A stretch of 64,000 bases of DNA from Mesorhizobium sp. AR02 (GTDB lineage: Bacteria; Pseudomonadota; Alphaproteobacteria; Rhizobiales; Rhizobiaceae): NCBI RefSeq assembly GCF_024746835.1, contig NZ_CP080531.1, positions 5,476,001 through 5,540,000 of the forward strand. Direction: 5' to 3'. Shown here one piece after another: positions 49,878-59,095 of the stretch; position 1 is the first letter of the stretch; each line of letters begins with the position of its first letter. The notes under the pieces were generated by a model, which saw nothing but the letters and a program-made list of their open reading frames with translations, made no database searches and was not told the origin of the DNA. The position numbers and the translations under genes were made by a program.

Positions 49878-50942
49878 ATGCCGGACAACACCATGCTTGA
49901 TCGCGCCATGGGCGCGCTTGGCGGCGGGGCGCTGGGAGACGCGCTCGGCATGCCGACGCAACTTTTGTCGCCGGCCCGCATTGCCGAACTTTACGGCCAT
50001 GTCGAGGATTTCATCGCGCCCTTCGCCGACCATCCGGTGTCGAAGGGACTGTTGGCCGGCACCATCACCGACGATACCGAACAGGCGCTGCTGCTCGGCC
50101 GCATCCTGGTTGAGTCCGGCGAGCGTTTCGATCATGCGCGCTGGGTCAATGCGCTGCTCGACTGGGAGCGCGAGGTCAAGGCACGCGGCAGCTACGATCT
50201 TCTGGGGCCGTCGACCAAGCGCGCCATCGACGCCATCAACAATGGCGTGCCAGCCGAGGAAGCGGGACGCAGCGGCGACACCAATGGCGCGGCCATGCGC
50301 ATCGCGCCGGTCGGCATCATGATGCCGCTGGAGCCGCTCGACACGTTCGTCGCCAAGGTGGCAGAGACTTGCCGGGCGACGCACAACACCTCGATCGCCA
50401 TAGCATCGGCCGCCGCCGTCGCGGCCGCCGTCAGCCGCGGTGTTGCCGGGGGTGACTGGCGCGCCGCCTCCGACAGTGCCATTGCTGCGGCGAGGCGAGG
50501 GGCGACGCTTGGCCATTGGGTGACCGGCGGCGACATCGCCGCGCGTATCGTCTGGGCGCAGGATCTGGTGCGCGGCAAGGTGATGAGGGATGCAATCCGG
50601 CTGATCACGGATCTGGTCGGCACCGGCGTCGCCAGCCAGGAATCGGTTCCGGCTGCCTTCGCCGTGCTGGAAATAGCCGGCGGTGATCCCTGGCAAGCGG
50701 CGGTCATCAGCGCCAATCTTGGCGGTGACACCGACACGATCGGCGCCATCGCAGCCGGCATGGCCGGCGCCTGTACCGGTTTTTCGCAGTTGCCAAGGGA
50801 TCGCGTCGCCGGCCTCAAGGGCATCGACATGGCAGACGTTCAGGCGCTGGCGGCCGATCTTGTGGCAGCGCGGATGTCCAAGGGCCGCGCAGACGAGACC
50901 GGCCCAAGCAAAGCCAGCCCAGGCAAGGACGCGGCGGCATGA
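49878..50942 (+). CDS. ADP-ribosylglycohydrolase family protein
   Basis: 354 residues with the two metal-binding boxes of this family: LAGTITDDTEQALLLG near the N-terminus and ISANLGGDTDTIGAIAAGMAGA near the end, plus GDTNGAAMRIAPVGIM in the middle. Members remove ADP-ribose from proteins or split N-glycosidic or related bonds. The C-terminal 25 residues are a flexible tail. Its placement between a regulator and a kinase, in a transporter operon, suggests it cleaves an imported ribosyl compound rather than regulating nitrogenase as DraG does. Confidence 0.92.
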   Translation: MPDNTMLDRAMGALGGGALGDALGMPTQLLSPARIAELYGHVEDFIAPFADHPVSKGLLAGTITDDTEQALLLGRILVESGERFDHARWVNALLDWEREVKARGSYDLLGPSTKRAIDAINNGVPAEEAGRSGDTNGAAMRIAPVGIMMPLEPLDTFVAKVAETCRATHNTSIAIASAAAVAAAVSRGVAGGDWRAASDSAIAAARRGATLGHWVTGGDIAARIVWAQDLVRGKVMRDAIRLITDLVGTGVASQESVPAAFAVLEIAGGDPWQAAVISANLGGDTDTIGAIAAGMAGACTGFSQLPRDRVAGLKGIDMADVQALAADLVAARMSKGRADETGPSKASPGKDAAA

Positions 50943-51916
50943 GCGGGCGCCTCGTCCATATCGGCAGCGCGGTGGTCGACTATGTCTATCGCATCGATGC
51001 CTTGCCGGCACCGGGCACCGAGAAGACGGCGTCGAGCTTTGCCCAGGTCGCCGGCGGCGGCTTCAACATGATGGTCGCGGCCACACGCACCGGCATGACA
51101 GTGGTGTTCGGCGGCCAGCTCGGCAGCGGACCTAATGGTGATTTCCTGCGCGCCGCCTTCGCCGCCGAGGGCATCGACACGCTGACGCCGCCATCGCTTG
51201 TGATGGACAGCGGCAATTGCGTCGCGATGATCTCGAGCGATGCCGAACGTACTTTCGTGTCGTGGCCAGGTGCTGAAAGTGTGCTTAGCCTCGCCATGAT
51301 GGCGCCGATATCGGTGGCGCCGGGTGATTGGGTGTTCACCTCAGGCTATACGCTGAGCTATCCCCACAGCCGCGATGCGCTCACTGACTGGATCGAGGCG
51401 CTGCCGCCGCAAACCCCTTTCGTCTTTGACCCGACGCCGATCATTTCAGACATTCCGCGCGCCATCCTGTCGCGTGTGCTTGGCCGCACCACATGGCTGA
51501 GCTGCAACGCGACGGAAGCCGCCGAGATTGCCGGCCCTGGTGATGCCGAGAGCCTCGCGGCGCGGCTGCTTGCCGAGCATTGCCCGCAGGCCGCCGGTGT
51601 CGTCATCCGCTCCGCCGCCAAGGGCTGCCATATCAGGCTGGCCGACGGCATGGCGCAGACCATCGCCGGGTTCAAAGTCGATGCCATCGACACCAATGGC
51701 GCCGGCGACACCCATATCGGCGCTTTCGTCGGTGCGCTGGCGCGCAGTGTGCCACCCTTCGAGGCGGCGCGCTACGCCAATGCGGCGGCGGCCATTTCGG
51801 TCACCCGCCATGGCGGTTCATCGGCGCCGACCGATGCAGAAATCCAGACTTTCCTGAGCCAGGCTGCCGCGACCGGCACGCCGGGCCAGACAAAGAAGGC
51901 CCATCAGACAGCCTGA
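50939..51916 (+). CDS. PfkB-family carbohydrate kinase
   Basis: 325-residue ribokinase-type kinase. GGGFNMMVAATRTGMTVVFGG is the N-terminal PfkB motif, and VDAIDTNGAGDTHIGAFVGA carries the catalytic Asp and anion hole. The ATP-site region NATEAAEIAG is present. It overlaps the upstream gene by 4 bp. It would phosphorylate the sugar or nucleoside moiety released or imported by this locus; the substrate is not known. Confidence 0.92.
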   Translation: MSGRLVHIGSAVVDYVYRIDALPAPGTEKTASSFAQVAGGGFNMMVAATRTGMTVVFGGQLGSGPNGDFLRAAFAAEGIDTLTPPSLVMDSGNCVAMISSDAERTFVSWPGAESVLSLAMMAPISVAPGDWVFTSGYTLSYPHSRDALTDWIEALPPQTPFVFDPTPIISDIPRAILSRVLGRTTWLSCNATEAAEIAGPGDAESLAARLLAEHCPQAAGVVIRSAAKGCHIRLADGMAQTIAGFKVDAIDTNGAGDTHIGAFVGALARSVPPFEAARYANAAAAISVTRHGGSSAPTDAEIQTFLSQAAATGTPGQTKKAHQTA

Positions 51917-51954
51917 CAAGCCCGGGAAGCGGGCAAACAAAGAGAGGAACCAAC

Positions 51955-53016
51955 ATGCGCATGCCAAGACTGACTGCTCTCTTGACGGCGACCGCCGTCT
52001 TCACCACCGCACTCACGCTGGCCGCCAGTGCCGCCGAAGTGCATGTGCTCAACTGGAAAGGCTATGGCGCCGATGAGCCCTGGGCTATCGCGGCGTTCGA
52101 GAAGGCGACCGGCAACAAGGTCGTCAACGACTTCTTCAATTCCGAACAGGAAATGCTGACCAAGATCCGGACCAATCCGGGGCTTTACGACGTGGTCATG
52201 ATCAACGCCGCCTTCAACGACCAGGCGATGGCGGAAAAACTGATCCAGCCGATCGATACCTCGAAACTGCCGAACTATGCCGACATCAGCAAGGACAAGG
52301 CCGGCTCGCCAATGCTCGACCATGACGGCAAGGTCTATGGAGTGCCGTGGGTGTGGGGCCTGACGGCGCTCGCCATCAACGAAAAGTCCTTCGACAAGCC
52401 GCCGACGTCGATCGCCGAAATGTGGGACCCTGCCCACAAGGGCCGCGTCGTCATCCGCGACGACGCCGTCGAGGCGGTGCAGTTCGGCGCCATCGCCACC
52501 GGCCAGAACATCAACGACATCAAGGATATGGATGCGGTCAAGACGAAGCTGACCTCGCTGATGCCGCAGATCAAGACGTTCTGGAGCTCGGAGAACGACT
52601 GGAACCAGATGGTCGCCTCCAACCAGATCGACATCGGCACCTATTGGAGCGGTTCGGCCGACCGCGCCAAGACGCACTTCAAGCTACCGGTTTCGCTGGT
52701 CATTCCGCAGGAGGGCGCCGTCGCCTGGCTCGACGCGTTCTCGATCCCTGCAGGTTCGAAGAATGTCGAAGGTGCGCAGGCCTTCATCAACTGGATGATC
52801 GACCCGAAATTCTATGTCGAATGGGTCACCAAGGTCGGCGCTCCGGTTTCCGCCAACATCAAAGCGGTGGAGGCGTTGCCCGAGGATGCCTTCAACCGCA
52901 AGGTGATGGGTGATCCCGAGGTCGCCAAGCGCATCCAGTTCCAGGCGCCGATCACCGACGCCCAGCGCGAGGCCTATCTGGCGCTCTGGCAGCAGCTCAA
53001 GGTCGACGTGAAGTAA
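51955..53016 (+). CDS. ABC substrate-binding protein, spermidine/putrescine type
   Basis: 353 residues. Signal peptide (LLTATAVFTTALTLAASA), then EVHVLNWKGYGADEPWAIAA (PotD/PotF-like start), VPWVWGLTALAINEKSF and AVAWLDAFSIPAGSKNVEGA. Periplasmic. The PotD family also binds other amines and small ligands, so the true ligand is open. GAGG precedes the ATG; the gap to the kinase stop is only 38 bp. Confidence 0.92.
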   Translation: MRMPRLTALLTATAVFTTALTLAASAAEVHVLNWKGYGADEPWAIAAFEKATGNKVVNDFFNSEQEMLTKIRTNPGLYDVVMINAAFNDQAMAEKLIQPIDTSKLPNYADISKDKAGSPMLDHDGKVYGVPWVWGLTALAINEKSFDKPPTSIAEMWDPAHKGRVVIRDDAVEAVQFGAIATGQNINDIKDMDAVKTKLTSLMPQIKTFWSSENDWNQMVASNQIDIGTYWSGSADRAKTHFKLPVSLVIPQEGAVAWLDAFSIPAGSKNVEGAQAFINWMIDPKFYVEWVTKVGAPVSANIKAVEALPEDAFNRKVMGDPEVAKRIQFQAPITDAQREAYLALWQQLKVDVK

Positions 53017-53082
53017 AGCTCGCGTCCGGACCAGCCGGCGGTTCGCGTCGGCTGGTCCTTCAATCCTGGGGAGGAGGGTGGC

Positions 53083-53952
53083 ATGGCAGCACAAGGCGCG
53101 ACCGCATCGCGCAGCGGGTTGAAATCGGCTCTGCCGCTGCTGGCGCCGGCCTATCTCTGGCTGACGGTGGCGATCTTCCTGCCGCTCTCGGCCATGGTCT
53201 TCTTCTCCTTCATGACCGAGCTGCCGCTGTCGGGAAAGCCGTGGGCGTTCACGCTTGGCAACTACGCCGCCTTCTTCTCGCAGAGCCTTTATCTGACACT
53301 GCTGCTCGCCTCGCTGCGCCTCGGCCTCGAAGTGACTTTGTGGTGCATCGTCATCGGCTATCCCGCTGCCTATGTGCTTGCCAAGGTGCTGAAGGGCCGT
53401 AGCCGCGAGGCGATCTTTCTGCTCGTCATCCTGCCGTTCTGGTCGAACGGGCTGGTGCGCATCTTCTCCTGGGCAATGGTGCTGCGCGAAGGCGGCATCC
53501 TCGACACCGCGCTCAATGCGGTGCTGCCGTTCAAGATCAACATCGATCTCATGTATTCCTACCCGGCCGTCATCATCGGCCTGGTGCACTCCTACGTACC
53601 CTACATGGTGCTGACCTGTTATCTCACGCTGCAGGCGATCGACGACTCGCTGATTGAGGCCGGGCGATCGCTCGGCGCCTCACGACTGCAGGTGCTGAAG
53701 CGGGTGATCATCCCGCTGTCGATGCCTGGCCTGGTGGCGGGGGCGGCACTGATCTTCGTTCCCGTCGTCGGCTCGTTCATGGAGCCGCGCATCCTCGGCG
53801 GCCGCACCGGCACCTTCTACGGCACGGTGATCGAGGACCAGTTCGTCGCGGTGTTCAACTGGCCGCTGGGTGCCGCGCTCTCCTTCATCCTGCTGGCCGT
53901 GGTACTGGTCATCCTGGCGATTGCCTCGCCAGTGCTGCGGAGGGCTGCGTGA
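53083..53952 (+). CDS. ABC permease, spermidine/putrescine type (PotB/H-like)
   Basis: 289-residue inner-membrane permease with six helices. The cytoplasmic EAA loop is in EAGRSLGASRLQVLKRVIIPLS, and the preceding TLQAIDDSLIEAG matches the family. GGAGGAGGG stands before the ATG. Overlaps the second permease gene by one base. Confidence 0.92.
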   Translation: MAAQGATASRSGLKSALPLLAPAYLWLTVAIFLPLSAMVFFSFMTELPLSGKPWAFTLGNYAAFFSQSLYLTLLLASLRLGLEVTLWCIVIGYPAAYVLAKVLKGRSREAIFLLVILPFWSNGLVRIFSWAMVLREGGILDTALNAVLPFKINIDLMYSYPAVIIGLVHSYVPYMVLTCYLTLQAIDDSLIEAGRSLGASRLQVLKRVIIPLSMPGLVAGAALIFVPVVGSFMEPRILGGRTGTFYGTVIEDQFVAVFNWPLGAALSFILLAVVLVILAIASPVLRRAA

Positions 53953-54740
53953 TGATGATCACTCGCATCCTGGAAGGACTTGGCCGGCTCTACATCGGAC
54001 TGCTGCTCGCCTTCCTCTACCTGCCGATCATCATCATGGCGCTGATGTCGTTCAACGTTTCGCCCTTCTACCAATTGCCGTTCGAATGGACGACGGAGTG
54101 GTATGCCTCGCTGTGGCAGAACGACCAGCTGATCGCGGCCACCTGGAATAGCCTTGAGATCGCCGTCATCACCACCATCATCTGCGTGGTGCTCGGCTCG
54201 GCGGCGTCGCTGGCGCTTTATCGCTATGAATTCCGCGGCAAGAAAGTGCTGCAAGCGCTGCTGTTCCCGCCGATCGCCATTCCGTGGCTGATCACCGGCA
54301 CGGCAATGCTGATCTTCTTCTTCGGTGTCGGCATCGGGCGCGGCCTGTTCGCCATCCTGCTCGGCCATGTCGCGCTGGCGCTGCCCTATGTCATCGTCGT
54401 CGTCTCGGCCCGGCTGCAGACCTTCGCGCCGGAACTGGAAGAGGCGGCGCGTTCGCTCGGCGCCAACCAATGGCAGGTCACAATGCGGGTGACGCTGCCC
54501 TGGATCATGCCGGGCGTCATAGCCGGCGGGCTGTTTGCGTTCGCCGTGTCGTTCGACCAGTTCGTCGTCTCCTATTTCCTGGCGACGCCGGGCCAGACGA
54601 CGCTGCCGGTCGAAATCTACGCCGCGATCCGCAAGGGTTTTACGCCCGAGATCAATGCGGTCTCGACGATCATCATTGTCGTGTCGATGGCGCTGATGCT
54701 GCTGACGGCGCGGTTCTTCAAATTCGGCGGAGAGAAATAA
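53952..54740 (+). CDS. ABC permease, spermidine/putrescine type (PotC/I-like)
   Basis: 262-residue permease with six helices and the EAA loop EEAARSLGANQWQVTMRVTL then PWIMPGVIAGGLFAFAVSFD, typical of PotC. It is translationally coupled to both neighbours (TGATG at its start, TAATG at its end). Confidence 0.92.
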   Translation: MMITRILEGLGRLYIGLLLAFLYLPIIIMALMSFNVSPFYQLPFEWTTEWYASLWQNDQLIAATWNSLEIAVITTIICVVLGSAASLALYRYEFRGKKVLQALLFPPIAIPWLITGTAMLIFFFGVGIGRGLFAILLGHVALALPYVIVVVSARLQTFAPELEEAARSLGANQWQVTMRVTLPWIMPGVIAGGLFAFAVSFDQFVVSYFLATPGQTTLPVEIYAAIRKGFTPEINAVSTIIIVVSMALMLLTARFFKFGGEK

Positions 54741-55807
54741 TGGCCGGCGTGCAGGTATCGAACGTCTCGCGCAGTTTTGGCGCACACAAGGCGCTGGACG
54801 ATGTCTCCATCGATTTCGCCGATGGCGGCTTCTATGCGCTGCTCGGACCGTCGGGCAGCGGCAAGACCACGCTGCTGCGCCAGATCGCCGGCTTCGACTT
54901 TCCAGATAGCGGCCGTATTTCCATCGGTGGCGAAAGCGTCGAGCGGGTGCCGGTCGAAAAGCGGCGCATCGGCATGGTGTTCCAGAACTATGCGCTGTTT
55001 CCCAATATGAGCGTCGCCGACAATGTCGCCTTCGGCCTTTCGGTGCGCGGCGAGGCCAAGGCGGTGATTGCCACCGAAGTGCAGCGTGCGCTCGACCTCG
55101 TGCAATTGGGCAAGCTCGGCGGCCGCCGGCCGCACCAGCTCTCTGGCGGCCAGCGCCAGCGCGTCGCGCTGGCCCGCGCCATCGTCACCAAGCCGCGCGT
55201 GCTGTTGCTCGACGAGCCGCTCGGCGCGCTCGACAAGGCACTGCGCGTCGACATGCAGATCGAGTTGAAGCGCATCCAGCGCGAGATCGGCATCACCACC
55301 ATCTTCGTCACCCACGACCAGGAAGAAGCGCTGACGATGAGCGACCGCATCGGCATCTTGCGCGATGGTCGACTGGTGCAGGAGGGGCCGCCGGAGGAAA
55401 TCTACGATCGGCCGAAAAGCGAGTTCGCCGCGACTTTCCTCGGCGACGCCAACATTTTTCGCGGTGACTCGACGGGTAATGGCATCAGGCTGCCCGATGG
55501 CACCGCGATCGCTGCCGGCGCGGGCGCGACGCTTGCCGCCGGCGCCAAGGCCAGCTGCGCCGTGCGGCCCGAGCGAATTCGCATTGCCACTGATGGCGGA
55601 GCCTCCGATGCGGCCAATGCGAACATGCTGAAGGGCCAGGTGTCCAAGCGCATCTTCGCCGGCAACAACAGCACCTACTTTGTCGAGCGCGCTGGCCAGA
55701 CGTTGAAGGTCATCGTGCAGAACACCGGTGCCGACAGGCTGGCGGAGGGGCAGGATGTGGTGCTGCGCTGGTCGCCGGAGAGCACGGTGTTGATCGCTGC
55801 GGGTTAA
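54740..55807 (+). CDS. ABC ATP-binding protein, spermidine/putrescine type (PotA-like)
   Basis: 355-residue ATPase: Walker A GPSGSGKTTLLRQIAGFD, Q-loop VFQNYALFPNMSVADNVAF, signature LSGGQRQRVALARAI, Walker B LLLDEPLGALDKALR, and the switch His in FVTHDQEEALTMSDR. The C-terminal 110 residues form a TOBE-type regulatory domain. The operon may continue into the aconitase-X genes after a 285-bp gap containing an inverted repeat. Confidence 0.94.
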   Translation: MAGVQVSNVSRSFGAHKALDDVSIDFADGGFYALLGPSGSGKTTLLRQIAGFDFPDSGRISIGGESVERVPVEKRRIGMVFQNYALFPNMSVADNVAFGLSVRGEAKAVIATEVQRALDLVQLGKLGGRRPHQLSGGQRQRVALARAIVTKPRVLLLDEPLGALDKALRVDMQIELKRIQREIGITTIFVTHDQEEALTMSDRIGILRDGRLVQEGPPEEIYDRPKSEFAATFLGDANIFRGDSTGNGIRLPDGTAIAAGAGATLAAGAKASCAVRPERIRIATDGGASDAANANMLKGQVSKRIFAGNNSTYFVERAGQTLKVIVQNTGADRLAEGQDVVLRWSPESTVLIAAG

Positions 55808-55921
55808 ATAGGACCGTAGGCCATAAGGACCGTTGGCGTTCCTTCACGCCCGCCTCTGTCGTTCGTCACTTGGAAAGCCAAGCAATTGGCTTTCCATCTG
55901 CTTCGCGGACCATTCCTCGAC

Positions 55922-56026
55922 CCCCACGAGGGGGGAGATTGACTGTCATCGCCGGTTTCGCAAATCTCCGACGTCGCAAAATGGGCGCCAAGGCTGAAGC
56001 CGCTAATCTCCCCCCTCGTGGGGGAG
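55922..56026. repeat. Inverted-repeat element between the ABC and aconitase-X genes
   Basis: CCCCACGAGGGGGGAGATT (55922-55940) and its exact reverse complement (56008-56026) flank 67 bp. Copies of such G/C-run palindromes are common in Mesorhizobium intergenic regions. If transcribed it could fold into a long hairpin and lower read-through into the aconitase-X genes. Confidence 0.7.
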
Positions 56027-56092
56027 ATGCCCGGTAGGGCAGAGGGGGGCGCTGTCCCGCCGTACCCTTCGGATAACGAGCCTGGAGTACTG

Positions 56093-57343
56093 ATGACCTT
56101 GGAACTGACCGCACAGGACCGATCCATGCTCGACGGCGGGCAAGGCCCATCCGCAGCCGCAGCGATGAAGATCCTCGGTGCCTTTTCCAACGCCATCGGC
56201 GCTAGCAGCCTGCTCGACATATCAGGTGCCCATATCGATGGCTGCCTCTATCACGGCAAGGCCGGGCTCGATTTCGTCGAAAAGCTGGTCGAGGGCGGCG
56301 GGCGCGTGCAGGTGCCGACGACGCTCAATGTCGGCTCGTTCGACCTCATCCATCCCGGTATGGTGAAAATGCCGGTGGCGGAGGAGGTGCCGGCGCGGCG
56401 GCTGATGAAGGCGCATATGGAGCTTGGCTGCCAGGCTACCTTCACCTGCGCGCCCTATCAGACGCGGTTTCGGCCCGGTTTCGGGCAACAGATCGCCTGG
56501 GGCGAATCCAACGCCATCGTTTTCGCCAATTCGGTGATCGGCGCGCGCACAAACCGCTATGGCGATTTCATCGATTTGTGCTGCGCCATGACCGGGCGGG
56601 CGCCAGCCTGGGGCCTGCATCTCAGCGAAAACCGGCGTGGCCGCATCCTGTTCGAACTGGACATCGCTGCGGCCGAACCAAGCGACAGCCTGTTCGTCGG
56701 TGTCGGTCTGATCATCGGGCAAGCCAGTGGCGACCGCATTCCGGTGGTCGCAGGCCTGCCGCAGCCACGCGACGAGGATCAGTTGAAGGCGCTGGGCGCG
56801 GCGGCGGCAACGACCGGTGCCGTGGCGCTGTTCCATGCGGTCGGCATCACGCCGGAAGCCAGGACGCTCGATGAGGCGTTCCAGGGTCAGGTGCCGGAAG
56901 AGACGATCCGTATCAGCCGCGCAGATATCGACCACGCACTGGCCAGGCTGTCGATGGTGCCCGACGGCGCGCCACTGGCCGCCGTGTCGCTGGGCACGCC
57001 GCACTTTTCCCACGAGGAGTGGATGCGCCTGTTGCCGCTGCTGCGCGAGGCAGCACCGGGCAGGGGCATCCCGATCTATGTCAACACCGGTCGCGCGACG
57101 CTGGCGCGGCTGCAGGAGGAGGGTGCGCTTGCCGGCATGGAAGCGTTCGGCCTGATCCCTGTCGCCGACACCTGCACCTATGTCACCTCCATCCTCGAGC
57201 GGCTCGATGGCGTGGTGATGACCAATTCCGGCAAGTGGGCGCATTACGCGCCGGGCAATATCGGCGTGACCGTCGCCTTCGCCGAGATGAGGGATTGCAT
57301 CCGCTCCGCGGCGGTCGGGCATGTCGTGCGGAGCGCATCATGA
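56093..57343 (+). CDS. Aconitase X, large subunit
   Basis: 416-residue member of the aconitase-X (formerly DUF521) family: LLDISGAHIDGCLYHGKAGL, VPTTLNVGSFDLIHPGM, TCAPYQTRFRPGFGQQIAWG then ESNAIVFANSVIGARTNRYG, and VMTNSGKWAHYAPGNIGVTV near the end. Known bacterial members are cis-3-hydroxy-L-proline dehydratases; archaeal ones are phosphomevalonate dehydratases. ATG 56093 has GGAG 7-8 nt upstream. The DUF126 small subunit is translated from an overlapping ATGA. Confidence 0.92.
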   Translation: MTLELTAQDRSMLDGGQGPSAAAAMKILGAFSNAIGASSLLDISGAHIDGCLYHGKAGLDFVEKLVEGGGRVQVPTTLNVGSFDLIHPGMVKMPVAEEVPARRLMKAHMELGCQATFTCAPYQTRFRPGFGQQIAWGESNAIVFANSVIGARTNRYGDFIDLCCAMTGRAPAWGLHLSENRRGRILFELDIAAAEPSDSLFVGVGLIIGQASGDRIPVVAGLPQPRDEDQLKALGAAAATTGAVALFHAVGITPEARTLDEAFQGQVPEETIRISRADIDHALARLSMVPDGAPLAAVSLGTPHFSHEEWMRLLPLLREAAPGRGIPIYVNTGRATLARLQEEGALAGMEAFGLIPVADTCTYVTSILERLDGVVMTNSGKWAHYAPGNIGVTVAFAEMRDCIRSAAVGHVVRSAS

Positions 57344-57792
57344 CGCAGCCGGTTGCAACGGGAGCCGTCGAACGGCTGGGCACTTTCCAACTCGCCGGTG
57401 AGGCCGATGGCCTGGCTCTGGTGTTCTCGCAGCCCCTCAGCTTCTGGGGCGGTATTGATGCCGAGACCGGCGACATCATGGATCATTCGCATCCGGGGCT
57501 GGGCGAGAACGTCGCCGGCAAGATCCTGGTCATGCCGAGCGGGCGAGGGTCGTCCTCCTCATCCTCGGTTCTGGCCGAAGCGATCCGCCGGGGGACGGCG
57601 CCGGCCGGCATTCTCTTGCAGCGGCCGGACCCGATCCTGGCGGTGGGGGCGATTGTGGCGGAGTTTCTTTATGGGATCAGCATGCCGCTGGTGGTGTGTG
57701 AGATTGCGGGGATTGTTTCTGGTAACCGGATCGCTATCGGTATTGGGGCGGATGGCGGGGCGATCGTCGGTAGGGTCCGAGAAAATCGTTGA
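57340..57792 (+). CDS. Aconitase X, small (swivelling, DUF126) subunit
   Basis: 150-residue DUF126 domain protein. GGIDAETGDIMDHSHPGLGE and GKILVMPSGRGSSSSSSVLA (with the likely catalytic Ser cluster) are the hallmark blocks, followed by GTAPAGILLQRPDPILAVGA. It pairs with the large subunit at 56093 to form the dehydratase. Coupled by 4-bp overlap. Confidence 0.92.
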   Translation: MTQPVATGAVERLGTFQLAGEADGLALVFSQPLSFWGGIDAETGDIMDHSHPGLGENVAGKILVMPSGRGSSSSSSVLAEAIRRGTAPAGILLQRPDPILAVGAIVAEFLYGISMPLVVCEIAGIVSGNRIAIGIGADGGAIVGRVRENR

Positions 57793-57800
57793 AAGTCAGC

Positions 57801-57969
57801 GCTGCCCCTCATCGCCCTGCCGGGCACTTCTCCCCGTAAACGGGGCGAAGGGGCTGTCCGCAACGCCGGCGCTCTTTTCCGCAACGCTGGTGATTGGCGA
57901 AATCATCGGTAACAGCGTCCTTCGCCCCGTTTACGGGGAGAAGATGCCGGCAGGCAGATGAGGGGCAGC
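57801..57969. repeat. Inverted-repeat element after aconitase X
   Basis: GCTGCCCCTCAT..CTTCTCCCCGTAAACGGGGCGAAGG near 57801-57851 is mirrored by CCTTCGCCCCGTTTACGGGG..ATGAGGGGCAGC at about 57919-57969. The core CCCCGT(A/T)AACGGGG is itself palindromic. No gene lies in this 215-bp gap. Confidence 0.65.
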
Positions 57970-58007
57970 ACCAGCGTTTCTCAGTTCCCGCTATCGTCAG
58001 ATGTGCT

Positions 58008-59093
58008 TCACCCAGCCATCAATCCCGCAGCCCCACGCCGCCAATAGGCGGCGGCCAGCGTTTGCTCGCGGCCAAGCCCCAGCGTGTCGCGCCAGTAGTC
58101 GCGCACGACCTTGGCGGCAGCGGCTTCCGCCGCGAACCAGCCGAAGGCCGAACCATCTTGCGGCCATGCCACCGAACGGACCGCCTCGGCCAGCAGCCTG
58201 TCCTCGCCCGCCGGCACGCCGTCCCGCGTCAGCCAGTGCAATTCGATGCCGGTGGCGTTGTCGATCTTCTGCTTCTCGCGCTCATCGGCGATCTCGACGA
58301 AGGCGACGCCTCTGGTTTGCGCCGGCAGTGTTTCAAGCAGCCGCGCCAGTGCGGGAAGACCGGTCTCGTCCGATCCCATGACATACCATTCCGCCTGGCG
58401 CACCGGGCGGCCGACCGGTCCCATGACGCCGACCTTCATGCCCGGCTCCGCCTGCATGGCCCAGGCGGAGCCGACGCTGTCGCCGGGATGGACGAGGAAA
58501 TCGACATCCATGATGCCCCTGGCGACGTCGAGGGCGCGGATGGTGTAGACGCGCGCCACCGGACGCCTGTCGTCGGCGGGCCAGGCCGGCAGGCCGTTGC
58601 CACCGAGCACCGGCCACAGCGGATCGGGCACATCTCGGGTCGGAAACAGCATGCGGATATGCATGCCGCCGAACTTGGCGAAGCGCGAGAGATTCTCGCC
58701 GGCGAGGCGGATGCGGCGCATGTGCGGGGTGAGGTCGCGAACCGCCGTCACCACCATCTCGCGGAACTGGGCGAGACTGGTTTCATCGGCGAGATCGCCG
58801 GTCCAGACAATCTCCGGGTTTTCCTCCCTGGCGTAGACCTGCACCGCCGTGGCGAGCAGGTCCTTGATGCGGGCGAGCCCGTCGCGGTCGGCCGCGTTGG
58901 CCCGCATCACCAGCTGCTCCAAATCGATGGAAGCGTCACCGAAGGCGAAGCGGAAATCGATGCGCTGGCCGTGATGCGAAGCATCGGCCTCGAAGCTCTG
59001 CAGCCTGTCGGCGATGCTGTCCATGTAGTCAGGCAGATGCCGCAGGTTGAGCCGTGCCTCGCAGGCCAGTTCGCGCACCGATGCTTGGCTCAT
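58008..59093 (-). CDS. Siderophore-interacting protein (FAD-binding ferric reductase)
   Basis: 361 residues. The C-terminal 250 carry the SIP/ViuB-type reductase fold: LAGENLSRFAKFGGMHIRML (FAD-binding beta domain), RPVARVYTIRALD (FAD contact), MDVDFLVHPGDSVGSAWAMQ, and AEWYVMGSDETGLPALARLL (NAD(P)-binding). An extra N-terminal 115-residue DUF2218-like segment precedes it (LPDYMDSIADRLQSFEADAS). It probably reduces ferric chelates in the cytoplasm. It starts 2 bp after the stop of the TonB-receptor gene (GGAGG 6 nt upstream), so it is co-transcribed. Confidence 0.9.
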   Translation of the reverse strand: MSQASVRELACEARLNLRHLPDYMDSIADRLQSFEADASHHGQRIDFRFAFGDASIDLEQLVMRANAADRDGLARIKDLLATAVQVYAREENPEIVWTGDLADETSLAQFREMVVTAVRDLTPHMRRIRLAGENLSRFAKFGGMHIRMLFPTRDVPDPLWPVLGGNGLPAWPADDRRPVARVYTIRALDVARGIMDVDFLVHPGDSVGSAWAMQAEPGMKVGVMGPVGRPVRQAEWYVMGSDETGLPALARLLETLPAQTRGVAFVEIADEREKQKIDNATGIELHWLTRDGVPAGEDRLLAEAVRSVAWPQDGSAFGWFAAEAAAAKVVRDYWRDTLGLGREQTLAAAYWRRGAAGLMAG

Positions 59094-59095
59094 TG

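Noticed and set aside
49605..51011. 468-codon minus-strand frame
   Set aside because: Antisense to the ADP-ribosylglycohydrolase gene, with no domain features.
56093..57792. Hydroxyproline catabolic operon
   Set aside because: Aconitase X alone suggests it, but proline racemase, delta-1-pyrroline reductase and related genes are absent from the locus, so the substrate is left open.
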